Shown: in pieces, positions 10,528 through 19,001 of the stretch | Layout of the letters: the number at the start of each line of letters is the position of its first letter | How positions within the stretch are numbered: position 1 is the stretch's first letter | Assembly (NCBI GenBank): GCA_963781785.1 | Contig: CAWAHD010000002.1 | Span: forward strand, 3,286,001-3,350,000 | Direction: 5' to 3' | Length of the DNA: 64,000 nt | Origin: CAWAHD01 sp963781785 | GTDB lineage: Bacteria; Planctomycetota; Planctomycetia; Isosphaerales; Isosphaeraceae | The notes under the pieces: generated by a model | The model's input: the letters and a program-made list of their open reading frames with translations, nothing else | What the model was told of the DNA's origin: nothing | Databases searched by the model: none | Position numbers and translations under genes: made by a program

Positions 10528-11292
10528 ATGAAACGCCGGATCCCCCGCGACCTGCGGCCATGCCTGGAGGTCGTCGAGCGCCGCGACCTGCTCTCCGCGA
10601 TCACCGACGTCATGGCAGCAAACGGCGTCGCCAACGAATTGCGCTCGCTGGCTTCCGCCGCGGCGGGCTCGGCCCAGGCGAGTCGCACATCCACCCCGTC
10701 GATCGCCCTGCCAGGGAATCAAGGACCACTGCTGAATCCAGACATGACCATCAACAATGCTGCCCTTGCACCGACGGGAAACGTGACCAAGCGCGAGCTC
10801 AAGAAAGAGCAGTTCAGCGCACGCTACAAGGGGACGTACACCGTCGGGGCCGGCCCCACCAGCGACGAACGAATCCAGACGTTCATAACGGCCGTCGGCA
10901 CGACGAACACGATGTTGCATTCCGACATCCAGATGCTGCTCGTCACTCCCAACAATCCCAGCGCGGAAATCGGCGGCGTCAGCACCATTTTTGATCGCAA
11001 TATCAATTCCAACACGGCACTTGGATTCAACATTGCTTCGCCCCAATCCTTGCAGCCAGCCGGCGGGCTGGGACTGCCCGTTTTCTTGAACAAGGTGAGC
11101 GTCGACGTGAACATCAGCTCGGGTGTGTACACCGAGGCTTATTCCGTGGGCACGATCAAGATTCGTTACATCCCGAGCGGCAAGCATACCCCGGGCGTCC
11201 TGGGCCAGGGGACAGCCATCGTCACGATCAACGCGCAGATCTACGCACCGAATGCCAGCTTCATCCTCCGCAACGCGCACATCAATCCCTGA
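10528..11292 (+). CDS. secreted planctomycete protein with LEPR-XLL-like N-terminus
   Basis: A 254-residue protein. The start RRIPRDLRPCLEVVERRDLLSA matches the planctomycete extracytoplasmic N-terminal motif in which a LExRxLLSA-like stretch follows a basic region. The remainder is rich in Asn, Ser, Thr and Gly with beta-strand character (YTEAYSVGTIKIRYIP; GQGTAIVTINAQIYAPNASF). It is probably exported and surface-associated. No catalytic motif is seen and its role is unknown. AGGATAAG precedes ATG 10528. It stands alone between the efflux operon and a Gly-rich gene. Confidence 0.75.
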   Translation: MKRRIPRDLRPCLEVVERRDLLSAITDVMAANGVANELRSLASAAAGSAQASRTSTPSIALPGNQGPLLNPDMTINNAALAPTGNVTKRELKKEQFSARYKGTYTVGAGPTSDERIQTFITAVGTTNTMLHSDIQMLLVTPNNPSAEIGGVSTIFDRNINSNTALGFNIASPQSLQPAGGLGLPVFLNKVSVDVNISSGVYTEAYSVGTIKIRYIPSGKHTPGVLGQGTAIVTINAQIYAPNASFILRNAHINP

Positions 11293-11440
11293 TTCCTGCG
11301 CAACAAAATTGAAAAGTCAGAACGACTGCGGCTGCGGCACCGTAGAATAAGTGGTGACGGTCAGGGTCACAACAATGCGCGGCAGCTTATCGCGGCAAAA
11401 CCGGGGACCACGCTTTTGCCGCGTGAAACCGGAGGAAGCC

Positions 11441-13410
11441 ATGTCACATTCAGTCAAAACAATTGCAACGGTGGTCACGGCGTTCCTCATGGTTCTCGGC
11501 CCAGGGCGTGCCGCGGACGCCCACGGTGGCGGCGGCGGCGGCCACGGTGGCGGCGGCTTCGGCGGTGGACACATGGGCGGCGGCTTCGGCGGTGGACACA
11601 TGGGCGGCGGTTTCGGGGGTGCGCACTTCGGCGGTGCACCCATGGGCGGGTTCCGCGGCGGCTTCGGCGGTGCACCCATGGGCGGATTCCGCGGCGGCCT
11701 TGGCGGTGTTCGCATGGGCGGGTATAGCCCGCCTCGCACTTATGCGCCCTCGATGGGGATGTCGCGCTCGTTCGCCGGGTCGGCTGCCGGCCGCTACGGT
11801 TTGGGAACCCGCTCGATCGGTCCCGGGGCCGGCGTCCGCGGCTTCTCTGGCATGGGCAACATGGCGGGCCGATCCTTCGGGCCGTCAAGCTTGGGCCGGA
11901 CCAGCCTGAGCACCGGTAATTTCGGGATGTCGCGCGGCGCGTACGGGCTGGGAGCTAGAACGCCCATCAACGGCGCCATGGCCAGTAATCGGTTTGGGTC
12001 CGGTCTCACCGGGGCATCTCTGAATCGGGCCTCTCTCTCCAATCGATCGCTCCCGCTGAACCGGGGTACCAGCATCAACAACACGAATCTGGCCAACCGC
12101 GGTTACGGGGGCTACGGAGGGGGATACGGCCGAGGTAATGGCGGTTACGGCCGTCGTTACGGATATGGCGGGTATGGTTATGGCTACGGATTCCCCGGCT
12201 ATTATGGGGGATATGGCGGGCTCGGCGGCTTTGGGCTTGGTGGCTTTGGGCTTGGTTACGGGCTCGGAGGCTTTGGGCTCGGCTTCGGGCTGGGAAGTCT
12301 CTTCGGCTACGGGCTGGGTGGCTGGGGTTACGGCGGATATGGCGGCTACGGTGGGTACGGTGGGTACGGATACGGTGGATATGGCGGGTACGGCGGGTAT
12401 GGTGGGTATGGCGGGTATGGGTATTCGCCCTGGCTGTATGGTCCGATGCTTTATAACTGGGGTTATTCCAACTATTACAACCCGTACTACGGCATTGGGC
12501 TGGGGTCGGTAGGGAGCACGGCGTACGACTATTCCCAGCCGATCAACACCCAGGCGACGCCACCACAGCCGGGAGTCATCGATCAGGCAAGCACCGACTT
12601 CGATTCCGCTCGCGCCGCGTTCAAGGCCGGCGATTACACCAGGGCCCTGGATCTGGTCGACCAGGCGATCCGCCAGATGCCGAATGACTCGGCGCTGCAC
12701 GAGTTCCGCGGGGTGACGTTGTCTGCTCTGCATCGATACGTCGATGCCGCCGCGCCGCTGTACGCGGTGCTGGCCGTGGGCCCGGGTTGGGATTGGCCGT
12801 CCTTGGTCGGGCTGTATCCCAATGTATCGGTCTACACCGAGCAGCTTCGGGCGCTGGAGAGCTACTGCGGTCAGAACAGTCGCTCGGCGCCGGCCCAATT
12901 CGTGCTGGCTTATTTCTACCTGACGCAGGGGAGCAACGAGGCGGCCCTCCACCAGTTGAAGCGAGTCGTGGCGATCCAGCCCAAGGACGCCATCGCCGAG
13001 CAATTGATCAAGCGGCTCGACCCGTCGTACTCGCCAACCGGAGGGGCCGGGGGAGGCGTTCCCGGTCAGCCCCCCGCGCCGGGAGAGCGCCCGCTGGCCT
13101 GACGCCCACTTCCGCCACGGTCAAGGAAGGGAGGTTCGAGGGTGCATGGACCGCCGAGTCCGAGGCGGATACCAAGATCACGTTGACCTTCCACGACAAG
13201 GGACGGTTCACCTGGAAGGTCGTCCAGAAAGACCATGACCGGCTGCTCCAAGGCCGAATGACTTCCGGAAATGGGCTCTTGACCCTTGCCCAGGACCAAG
13301 GTCCTCCCATGGTCGGGAACGTCACGTGGCGCGACGAGTCGCACTTCAACTTCAAGCTGCCCAACGATGCACCCGACGACCCGGGACTGAACTTTTCGAA
13401 GGCACCCTGA
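11441..13410 (+). CDS. exported Gly-rich/TPR protein with C-terminal beta domain, frameshifted
   Basis: ATG 11441 follows a strong GGAGGAA site. A signal peptide ending GRAADA is followed by His/Gly/Phe/Met repeats (GGGFGGGHMGG) to about residue 100. A linker rich in Arg, Ser and Asn follows, then a long GYGGYGG tract (about residues 210-330). A TPR region (FDSARAAFKAGDYTRALDLVDQAI and ALHQLKRVVAIQPKDAI) covers roughly residues 385-535. This frame stops at 13102. The family's usual C-terminal domain continues in the next frame (GRFEGAWTAESEADTKITLTF ... DDPGLNFSKAP) to 13410. The break lies in or near the six-C run at 13070-13075 and equals one lost base. Probably a cell-envelope scaffold protein. 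Confidence 0.8.
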
Positions 13411-13520
13411 GCCCAGAATGATGGTGGAAGTTTGGGGTAAGGCGTGCTGGTGAACAAGGATCCAAGTTTTCAACACCCCAGGGGCAGGGGGGGTGGGCCC
13501 GGAGCCATGGGAACTCCACT

Positions 13521-14750
13521 GTGAGACACTGCCTCCTGCAGTACAAGCTTCCCAGGAGAGCAATCGCGGCCGCATCGTCGGCCGCGTTCGCTTTTTTGTC
13601 GGTCGCAATTCCCGTGGCAGCCTGCCTGTGGGACAGAGACACTCCGGTAGACGAGGCCAGGGGGTTGCCCGAGGTGGTTGCCGTGCTGACGGGGCGGTTC
13701 GTCAGAAATCCGCCTGTTTACTACGAAATGAGGCTGAAGCGCGTTGCCGGCCTGCTCGACTCGGATCCGGGCCAGCTCGATGCGTATGACGACGCCGGAG
13801 TCGCCTGTGACCGGCTGGGCCGAGGCGATGAGGCGATCGCCTGGATGGAAAAGAAACGGGCGCGGCTCGATGGCCTCGACCGATCCGACCGGAAAGTGAA
13901 CGAAGACTGGTATCGCCTCTACGCCAACCTCGGAACGTTCCGGGTGCACCGATGGATCCGCATGGGGGCTGATCGGAGCCGTATCGCCGAGGTCAAGCAG
14001 GCACGTGCTGAGATCGCCCAGGCGATCGAGATCAATCCCGAGGCCCACTTTGGCCGGGAAAAATATCAGTTGATGGCGATGGACTGGATGATCGAGCCGC
14101 CGGCATTGGTCAAATACGACAACTTGCCGAACATTCTCGGATTGTACCCGAATGCGACCATTGATGAGCAGGCTGCTCGCGACGCCGTGACCGGGCTCTC
14201 GGGCTTGGTCGTCCTGGGCAATGCCTGGGAGAGCGTCGACGTCTTTCAGGCCCTCGCCCATGCTCTCTCGCACTACGGCAAGCGAAACACGCTCGCGTAC
14301 CTGGCCTGGCTCCGGTGCATCGAGCTGATCGACCAGGGAAGGGGCTCGATTCTGCCGGAGGCGCCTCGAGGTGACGAGCTGAAAAAGATCCTGTTCCGGC
14401 CAGACTTCACCCGGAAGGACAACCTGCTCGATGAAGCGTATCCCAGGCTTCGCGCCGAGGCCGAGGCCTGGCACCAGGCTCGTACGGCATTCATGCTGGA
14501 GCGGCTTCAGTCGGGCCGCCATCCCGACACCGATCGGACCTTCTGGGAGGGCTATCACGAGCCGCCGCCACCCCTCCTTCCCAGCAGTTCGGTCGCCGGC
14601 GAGTATGCTGCGAGGCAGGAAGCACGCAGGCGGCGCGACGTGGTCATCCTCATCGCCATACTGGTGGTCGTCCTCGGCTTGCCGTGCGCTTGGTGGATTC
14701 GCCGCGGGAAGAGGTCCAAGCCATATGGAGGACCAGAGAAATTGGAGTAG
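13521..14750 (+). CDS. membrane-anchored TPR-like exported protein
   Basis: 409 residues starting at GTG 13521; no in-frame ATG would keep the signal peptide (RRAIAAASSAAFAFLSVAIPVAAC). The middle is helical with TPR-like pieces (YDDAGVACDRLGRGDEAIAWMEKK; EVKQARAEIAQAIEINPEAHFGREKY). A single transmembrane helix near the C-terminus (VVILIAILVVVLGLPCAWWI) is followed by a basic tail. The topology is periplasmic with a C-terminal anchor. Similar proteins occur as uncharacterised planctomycete genes. It lies just downstream of the Gly-rich/TPR gene and may share its envelope role (inference). No enzymatic motif was found. Confidence 0.75.
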   Translation: MRHCLLQYKLPRRAIAAASSAAFAFLSVAIPVAACLWDRDTPVDEARGLPEVVAVLTGRFVRNPPVYYEMRLKRVAGLLDSDPGQLDAYDDAGVACDRLGRGDEAIAWMEKKRARLDGLDRSDRKVNEDWYRLYANLGTFRVHRWIRMGADRSRIAEVKQARAEIAQAIEINPEAHFGREKYQLMAMDWMIEPPALVKYDNLPNILGLYPNATIDEQAARDAVTGLSGLVVLGNAWESVDVFQALAHALSHYGKRNTLAYLAWLRCIELIDQGRGSILPEAPRGDELKKILFRPDFTRKDNLLDEAYPRLRAEAEAWHQARTAFMLERLQSGRHPDTDRTFWEGYHEPPPPLLPSSSVAGEYAARQEARRRRDVVILIAILVVVLGLPCAWWIRRGKRSKPYGGPEKLE

Positions 14751-14890
14751 GGCGGAGTCGACCAGCGCGTTGCGACTGACGCCCGCCTTCTCCGCCTCGT
14801 CCTTTTCCTGATTCCCGATCTGGTCGCGCCCTGAATCGGCCGGGACAACGCCTAGAACCTTAGAAGCGATTCCCGCGCCGGAAAAGCCCC

Positions 14891-15007
14891 CTCGCCCGGC
14901 CTTCGGCCACCCTCTCCCGACCAGGGCGAGGGGGAACAAGAGAACGCGGCTCACTCCCAATTGTTCTGTCTCCTCACGAGGGGGAGGGTGGCCGAAGGCC
15001 GGGCGAG
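14891..15007. repeat. 117-bp hairpin repeat, copy 1
   Basis: A 28-base left arm (starting CTCGCCCGGCCTTCGGCC, 14891-14918) pairs with the right arm at 14980-15007 with one mismatch. The unit is identical base for base to 26102-26218. The following bases 15011-15042 (ggctggctcatgttt...) are also shared with 26221-26253, so the duplicated block extends past the hairpin. Confidence 0.9.
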
Positions 15008-15019
15008 GGGGGCTGGCTC

Positions 15020-15136
15020 ATGTTTGAGCACAATCGGGAGGATGTCGTAAGATTGCAGCATGTCTGGGAACTGGCGCGTGCCAGCCAGCCCTTGCCAGCG
15101 ATCGCCGGGCTGGAGTCGTCGAGGAGGTCGGTATGA
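15020..15136 (+). pseudogene. DUF4160 protein C-terminal remnant
   Basis: A 38-codon open frame encoding EHNREDVVRLQHVWELARA followed by SQPLPAIAGL. This matches the C-terminal end of DUF4160 proteins, normally about 80-90 residues and normally encoded immediately upstream of a DUF2442 partner. The frame starts inside the 3' flank of the 117-bp hairpin repeat and ends with TGA overlapping the ATG of the DUF2442 gene. The N-terminal half appears lost to the repeat. The ATG at 15020 may be fortuitous. Confidence 0.65.
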
Positions 15137-15393
15137 TCCTGCGCATCCGTGAGGCACGCGTCTGTGGCCCGCATTCGTTGCGACTCACTTTCAACAATGG
15201 GACTGTCAAGCAGGTCAATGTGAGTCCGTTGCTCGACGGACCGGTTTTCGAGCCTCTAGAAGACCCGGCCTACTTCGCGAGCGTAACCTTGGACCCGATT
15301 TGCGGCACGCTCGTCTGGCCCAACGGTGCGGACTTCGCCCCGGAGGCCCTCCACGAGCTGGAGGCCGAAACCATGTCCGACTCCGCCGCCTGA
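15133..15393 (+). CDS. DUF2442 domain protein
   Basis: An 86-residue protein with the DUF2442 core: RIREARVCGPHSLRLTFNNG followed by VKQVNVSPLLDGPVFEPLED, FASVTLDPICGTLVWPNGAD and a C-terminal FAPEALHEL. Such proteins are usually paired with DUF4160 in small two-gene modules resembling toxin-antitoxin loci; the function is not established. Here the partner survives only as the C-terminal remnant that overlaps this start by four bases. It is the last gene before the leader of operon unit A. Confidence 0.9.
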   Translation: MILRIREARVCGPHSLRLTFNNGTVKQVNVSPLLDGPVFEPLEDPAYFASVTLDPICGTLVWPNGADFAPEALHELEAETMSDSAA

Positions 15394-15595
15394 CCGGACA
15401 CTCCACAGGTCCCCGCCCCGGATCCAATGCCGAATCGATCGCTGTCGCCCGCCCAGAGCATCTCTCACGTCTCTCGTTCTGCTCAGATCGATCGAGCCTG
15501 CTCACGGAACAAGATGGCTGACCAGGCGACGGCGCGGATCCGGAATGCCTGCCGCCAGCTTCCGAGCGCACCACGCCGTGGCAGCCCACGAAGGT

Positions 15596-15613
15596 CAGAC
15601 ATTATGATGTCTG
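15596..15613. promoter_or_regulatory. operator-like palindrome upstream of unit A
   Basis: CAGACAT-TATG-ATGTCTG is a perfect 7-bp inverted repeat, 66 bases upstream of the -35 hexamer. Unit B has the same element with one mismatch at 28077-28094. Conservation in both leaders suggests a protein-binding site. An XRE regulator encoded just before unit B is a candidate binder (inference). Confidence 0.45.
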
Positions 15614-15678
15614 CCTCTCGCAAATTATGTGGGTAGCAACAGTGCTCAAAAATATTTCGATTCATTTTTAGAATTGAC

Positions 15679-15707
15679 TTGACAGTCTCGCGCGGCATCT
15701 CTCTAAT
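15679..15707 (+). promoter_or_regulatory. sigma70-type promoter of operon unit A
   Basis: TTGACA (15679-15684), a 17-base spacer and TCTAAT (15702-15707). The same arrangement, TTGACA-17-TTTAAT, is conserved in unit B at 28160-28188. The predicted transcript starts near 15714, about 70 bases before gene 1A. Confidence 0.6.
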
Positions 15708-15784
15708 GAGCCGCAATCCGATTCTGAGTTTGCTGCAGCTCCCTAGCCTCTTCTGGGTCGACAACCGAATCTGGACATGACTGG

Positions 15785-17591
15785 GTGTTCCCTGCTGTGG
15801 ACGCGCCCCGCTCTGTCGCCTGGGCTGATTGGCTGGTCATCCGGCCGGGATCGCTCCGTCTTCTTGCCGTGGCGACGGCCGTGGCGTGGGTCTCCATCCT
15901 GGCACTCGTCGCACTCTCGCTTGCCGGCGCGAAATCAGGGGGGGGGGGTTTCGAATGCGGCCTGGGCAGCACATCGCGCTGAAATCCGCAAGCTCCCTGA
16001 GGAGCTTTATCACCTCGACCGATTCCGGGCGATTCGTGGCCGGGTGACCGACGCGGATGGGAAGCCGGTCGCTGGTGCCCTGGTTCGCTGCGCGAAAGTC
16101 GAAAGCCTCGTTGAGCTGGCCAAGGGCGGAACGCCGTCGTCGTCGGGATGGAGGATCCCGATCGAGGCCGAGATTTCGACGGGCCAAGACGGCGCGTACG
16201 AGTTCACGCATTTGCCGGTCGGGGCGAGAACGTTCTTTTACTCGGCGCCGGGTCGCGAACTGGCCCCGGCCGTCAAGGACCTGATCGTCGTCCAGGACGG
16301 ACTGGGCGCGCGGCTCAATGTCACGCTGGAGCGGCCGACAGTACTTCGCGTCCGGCTGGGCTGGTCGTCGGTCAAGCCCGCAACGCGTTTGCACCTCATT
16401 CCACATCGTTGGTGGCCGGAGTTCGTCACAGTGCCCGCGCCGCGGGGCGCGACGTCGGTCGAGTTTCGCGGCTTGGGTGGGCCATTCCGCAAGGGGCTGA
16501 TCGCGACTTCGGGGCTCGAGGGGTCATCCCCCATCCGTGTCGTTGGGCGCGATGACCTCGATCGTTGGGAGAATATCAATTTGGTCTGGCGGGGACAGCC
16601 CGCGTTGCGCTGGGACCTGCCCGAGGCGGCAGGCCTGGAGCCATGGCAGGAGCCGTTGACGTCGAGCGTGCGTCTGTTTTATGCGGCAATGTCTCCCATT
16701 GCGCTGTTCTGGGCGCCGGACGGCGACATCGGGCGGCTCAGGCTACCTCTCGCCGAATTCATCCGGTCGTTCGACGAACCCGCCATGCGGGGGAGCCTTC
16801 GCGGCTTCGCGCCGAGTCCGTTTGTGCCGGTGCTCGCCAAGTCGCCCTGGTCCGCTGGTGTGGTTACGTGGACAAGCGAAGCATCGGAGTTTGAGGTCGC
16901 CGGATTGCGGCCCGGCGCATATCGAGCCCGCGCTCTGGACCTCTTTGGGCGGGTGACGTTCGCCGCGGGCTCTTACGTCGGGCCCGAACAGAGCACGAGC
17001 GGAACGACCAGGCTGTGGGCTAACGTCGACCTCGACGAGCCCGACAGCCGCCAGGTCATGGGATTTGTACGCTGGGAGAGCGGCGCCCCGGTCGTCAGGG
17101 CCGCGGTCTTCATGCAGAACACGTATGACTTTCGCAAGTACGTGAGGCGGGTGGAAACCGACGAGCACGGTTACTTCCGGTTCGCCGACGCCCCGGGGAA
17201 CGAGCCCTATTTCGTTTTCGCACTGCCGGCGGGGCAGACCAGCGCGATGAGGACCCTCGACTACTTCGGGATCGCGGCTTTCCAGCGCGAGTTGTGGCGC
17301 GACCAGGTTGTGCACCCGCATCGTATCACGGGGAGCCTCGTTGACGGGATTTCCCCGGAATCACTGCTGCAGCTCGTGAGGGTTGACCCGAAGGGAGACG
17401 CGATCATCTGGTCTTTTCGCGCTGATTCGTCCGGCCGGTTTACAGTCGAGAACGTGCCGCACGGGCGGTATCAGGTAAAGGTTTCGCGGCGCAAGGCCGA
17501 AAGGGCTGTCTGTTCGCTGGCATTTGATGTGGGCGATGGCCGGTCCGACGCCACCGTCGAGTGGCCATCGCCGTCGAACCGAGATTATTGA
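15785..17591 (+). CDS. gene 1A: membrane-anchored carboxypeptidase-regulatory-like domain protein, frameshift in poly-G
   Basis: About 601 residues when the frame is corrected. The N-terminus (from GTG 15785) has one hydrophobic helix ending LLALVALSLAGA-like, then an 11-G tract at 15938-15948 that throws the frame off: uncorrected translation ends near 15980. Unit B has 10 G and is in frame. Beyond the tract comes a first carboxypeptidase-regulatory-like (CNA-B type) domain (AIRGRVTDADGKPVAGALV ... GAYEFTHLPVGA). A second lies near residues 415-490 (QVMGFVRWESGAPVVRAAV ... GYFRFADAPGNEPYF) and a third partial one near the end (GRFTVENVPHGRYQVKV). Such domains usually act as beta-sandwich stalks or binding modules outside the cytoplasm. 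It is the first gene of the operon; no enzyme motif was seen. Confidence 0.8.
15938..15948 (+). repeat. poly-G tract (G11) in gene 1A
   Basis: Eleven consecutive G, against ten at the equivalent site in unit B (28418-28427). One extra G shifts gene 1A out of frame directly after its membrane helix. This is the kind of slippage tract used in phase variation, but also a typical sequencing-error site. Confidence 0.85.
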
Positions 17592-17656
17592 AGGCTCGGA
17601 TTGGTTGTCCCGCCCGGGAAGCGGATCGCTGAGTCTCGCATCAAAAGGAGGTCGTC

Positions 17657-18815
17657 ATGAACCGCATTCAATTCTGTCTGAGCCTGCTCGCGGCAGGCTT
17701 CTGCCTCGCGTTCCTGTCCGCCAGTTCCACTTGTTCCACTGAGCCGAGTTGGAACCCGGCGGAGGTGCGGTCTGTCGTATCCACTCAGAGTACGAACCCG
17801 CCCGTCAGGAGAAGCGTGTACCCGGCCACCAGCTCGACCCTGTCGAGATGGCAGGGACCAAGAATCTCCCGGGCGGTTGGCACGAATCGATCCGGCACCA
17901 CCGAACCACGTGGTGCGAGGATCAGCCTGGTTTCCTTGACACCCACGTCGTCCACACTTCAATCGTGCGAGGATGGCCCCGACATCTACTACCCCCCGTC
18001 GTGGACTTCCGTGAACTCAAGCAACGGCTCGGGGCGCTCGCTCAACAATGTTCAACATCTTTATATATATACGGGGTCGACGACTATTGTTCGGTTGGAA
18101 ACAACAGTTTTGGCTCCAAGGTCTTTTGCTCGACGAGCACAAACGGGAACGGCCCGGTCGGCTCACCATACGGGGCTTACTGCTCGACGAACGTCGGAAA
18201 CCAAGGAGGTCCGGCGATTTGCAGCGTGTACGGAGACGCTGTCGACCCTGTCCTGAATTCGTGCAGCGCCGGTGCGGCCCCGGGAAAACTCACCCCGACT
18301 TGCTCGACCCAAACTGACGGAAGCGGCGAGATGACCGGCTCAAATTGCTCGGTGGTTGGCCCGAACCCGGACGGGGGTGCTACGGCAGGCCAGTGTAGTA
18401 CGGGCAGCCAGTCCGGCAATGCGGGTAACAACGCGAATGCTTTTTGCTCGGCGGCGACGGGGCCGTTGGCCCCAGGTGGCCCCGGCAAGCCAACAACTGT
18501 TCGGTCATAAATGCCAATGGCCCAGCGTTTGGCACCCTCAACACATGCAGCACCGACGGAAACGGTGTCTGCTCGGTCACCAATCCACAGAAACTTGGTG
18601 GAAGAATCACCACCGACCAATGTTCCGTCATCGCGACCCCCGGGAATGCGAATTCACACGCGCAGTGCACGGTTATCGGCGGCGGCGCGGGACTGTGCAG
18701 CGCGTTCTCCGGCAACCCTCCGGTAGCGGTGGTTGGTCAAACTCAATGCAGCATCATCTCGCCAGTCGCCCCGACATTCACGCCGCCGGTGGGGGGGTTA
18801 TGCACTGTACCGTGA
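17657..18815 (+). CDS. gene 2A: secreted Cys-Ser/Thr repeat protein, two frameshifts
   Basis: ATG 17657 follows a strong AGGAGG site. Frame-corrected length is about 386 residues. It has a signal peptide (CLSLLAAGFCLAFLSAS), a roughly 110-residue spacer with conserved ISRAVGTN and GARISLVSLT, then a Gly/Ser/Asn/Thr-rich tail with 17 Cys, each in C-[ST]-x context (YCSVG, FCSTS, YCSTN, ICSVY, SCSAG, TCSTQ, NCSVV ...), spaced about 8-18 residues and ending LCTVP. Frames change near 18050-18080 and 18450-18483, each equal to one lost base; without correction the first frame ends at 18256. No CxxCH or other known cofactor motif is present. Nothing familiar matches. The product is exported and its Cys ladder could be cross-linked, modified or metal-bound (speculation). 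Confidence 0.75.
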
Positions 18816-19001
18816 TGCGCTGCGGGGCTGCTCAGTGCTGCGGGCGGAACTGGATTTGGCCTGTGCCCCGTGCGCCTTCGGATGCCGGCGCGGCCGTCTA
18901 GGGATTGACCGCAGGCGAGCTCGGTCGGTTTGTGCCTGTCGATTCGGGGAAGCGCCGTCTGGGAGCTCGACAAGCCGATGTGCGTACTGGAGGACAAAAC
19001 C

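Larger units (their letters stand above)
15394..15784. other. leader region of operon unit A
   Basis: No gene is seen. From 15577 to 15784 the sequence is closely similar to 28057-28264, the leader of unit B. The shared part contains a palindrome (15596-15613), an AT-rich stretch (15640-15675) and a promoter (15679-15707). The first 180 bases before 15577 show nothing recognisable. Confidence 0.7.

Noticed and set aside
13470..14960. 496-residue minus-strand open frame
   Set aside because: It mirrors the TPR-like gene on the plus strand and starts in the 117-bp hairpin repeat; the same start also appears at the other hairpin copy, so it is repeat-derived.
15784..15945. ATG 15777 as start of gene 1A
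   Set aside because: The frame from that ATG reads nonsense before the G tract. The conserved membrane helix is in the frame starting at GTG 15785, and unit B has no ATG there.
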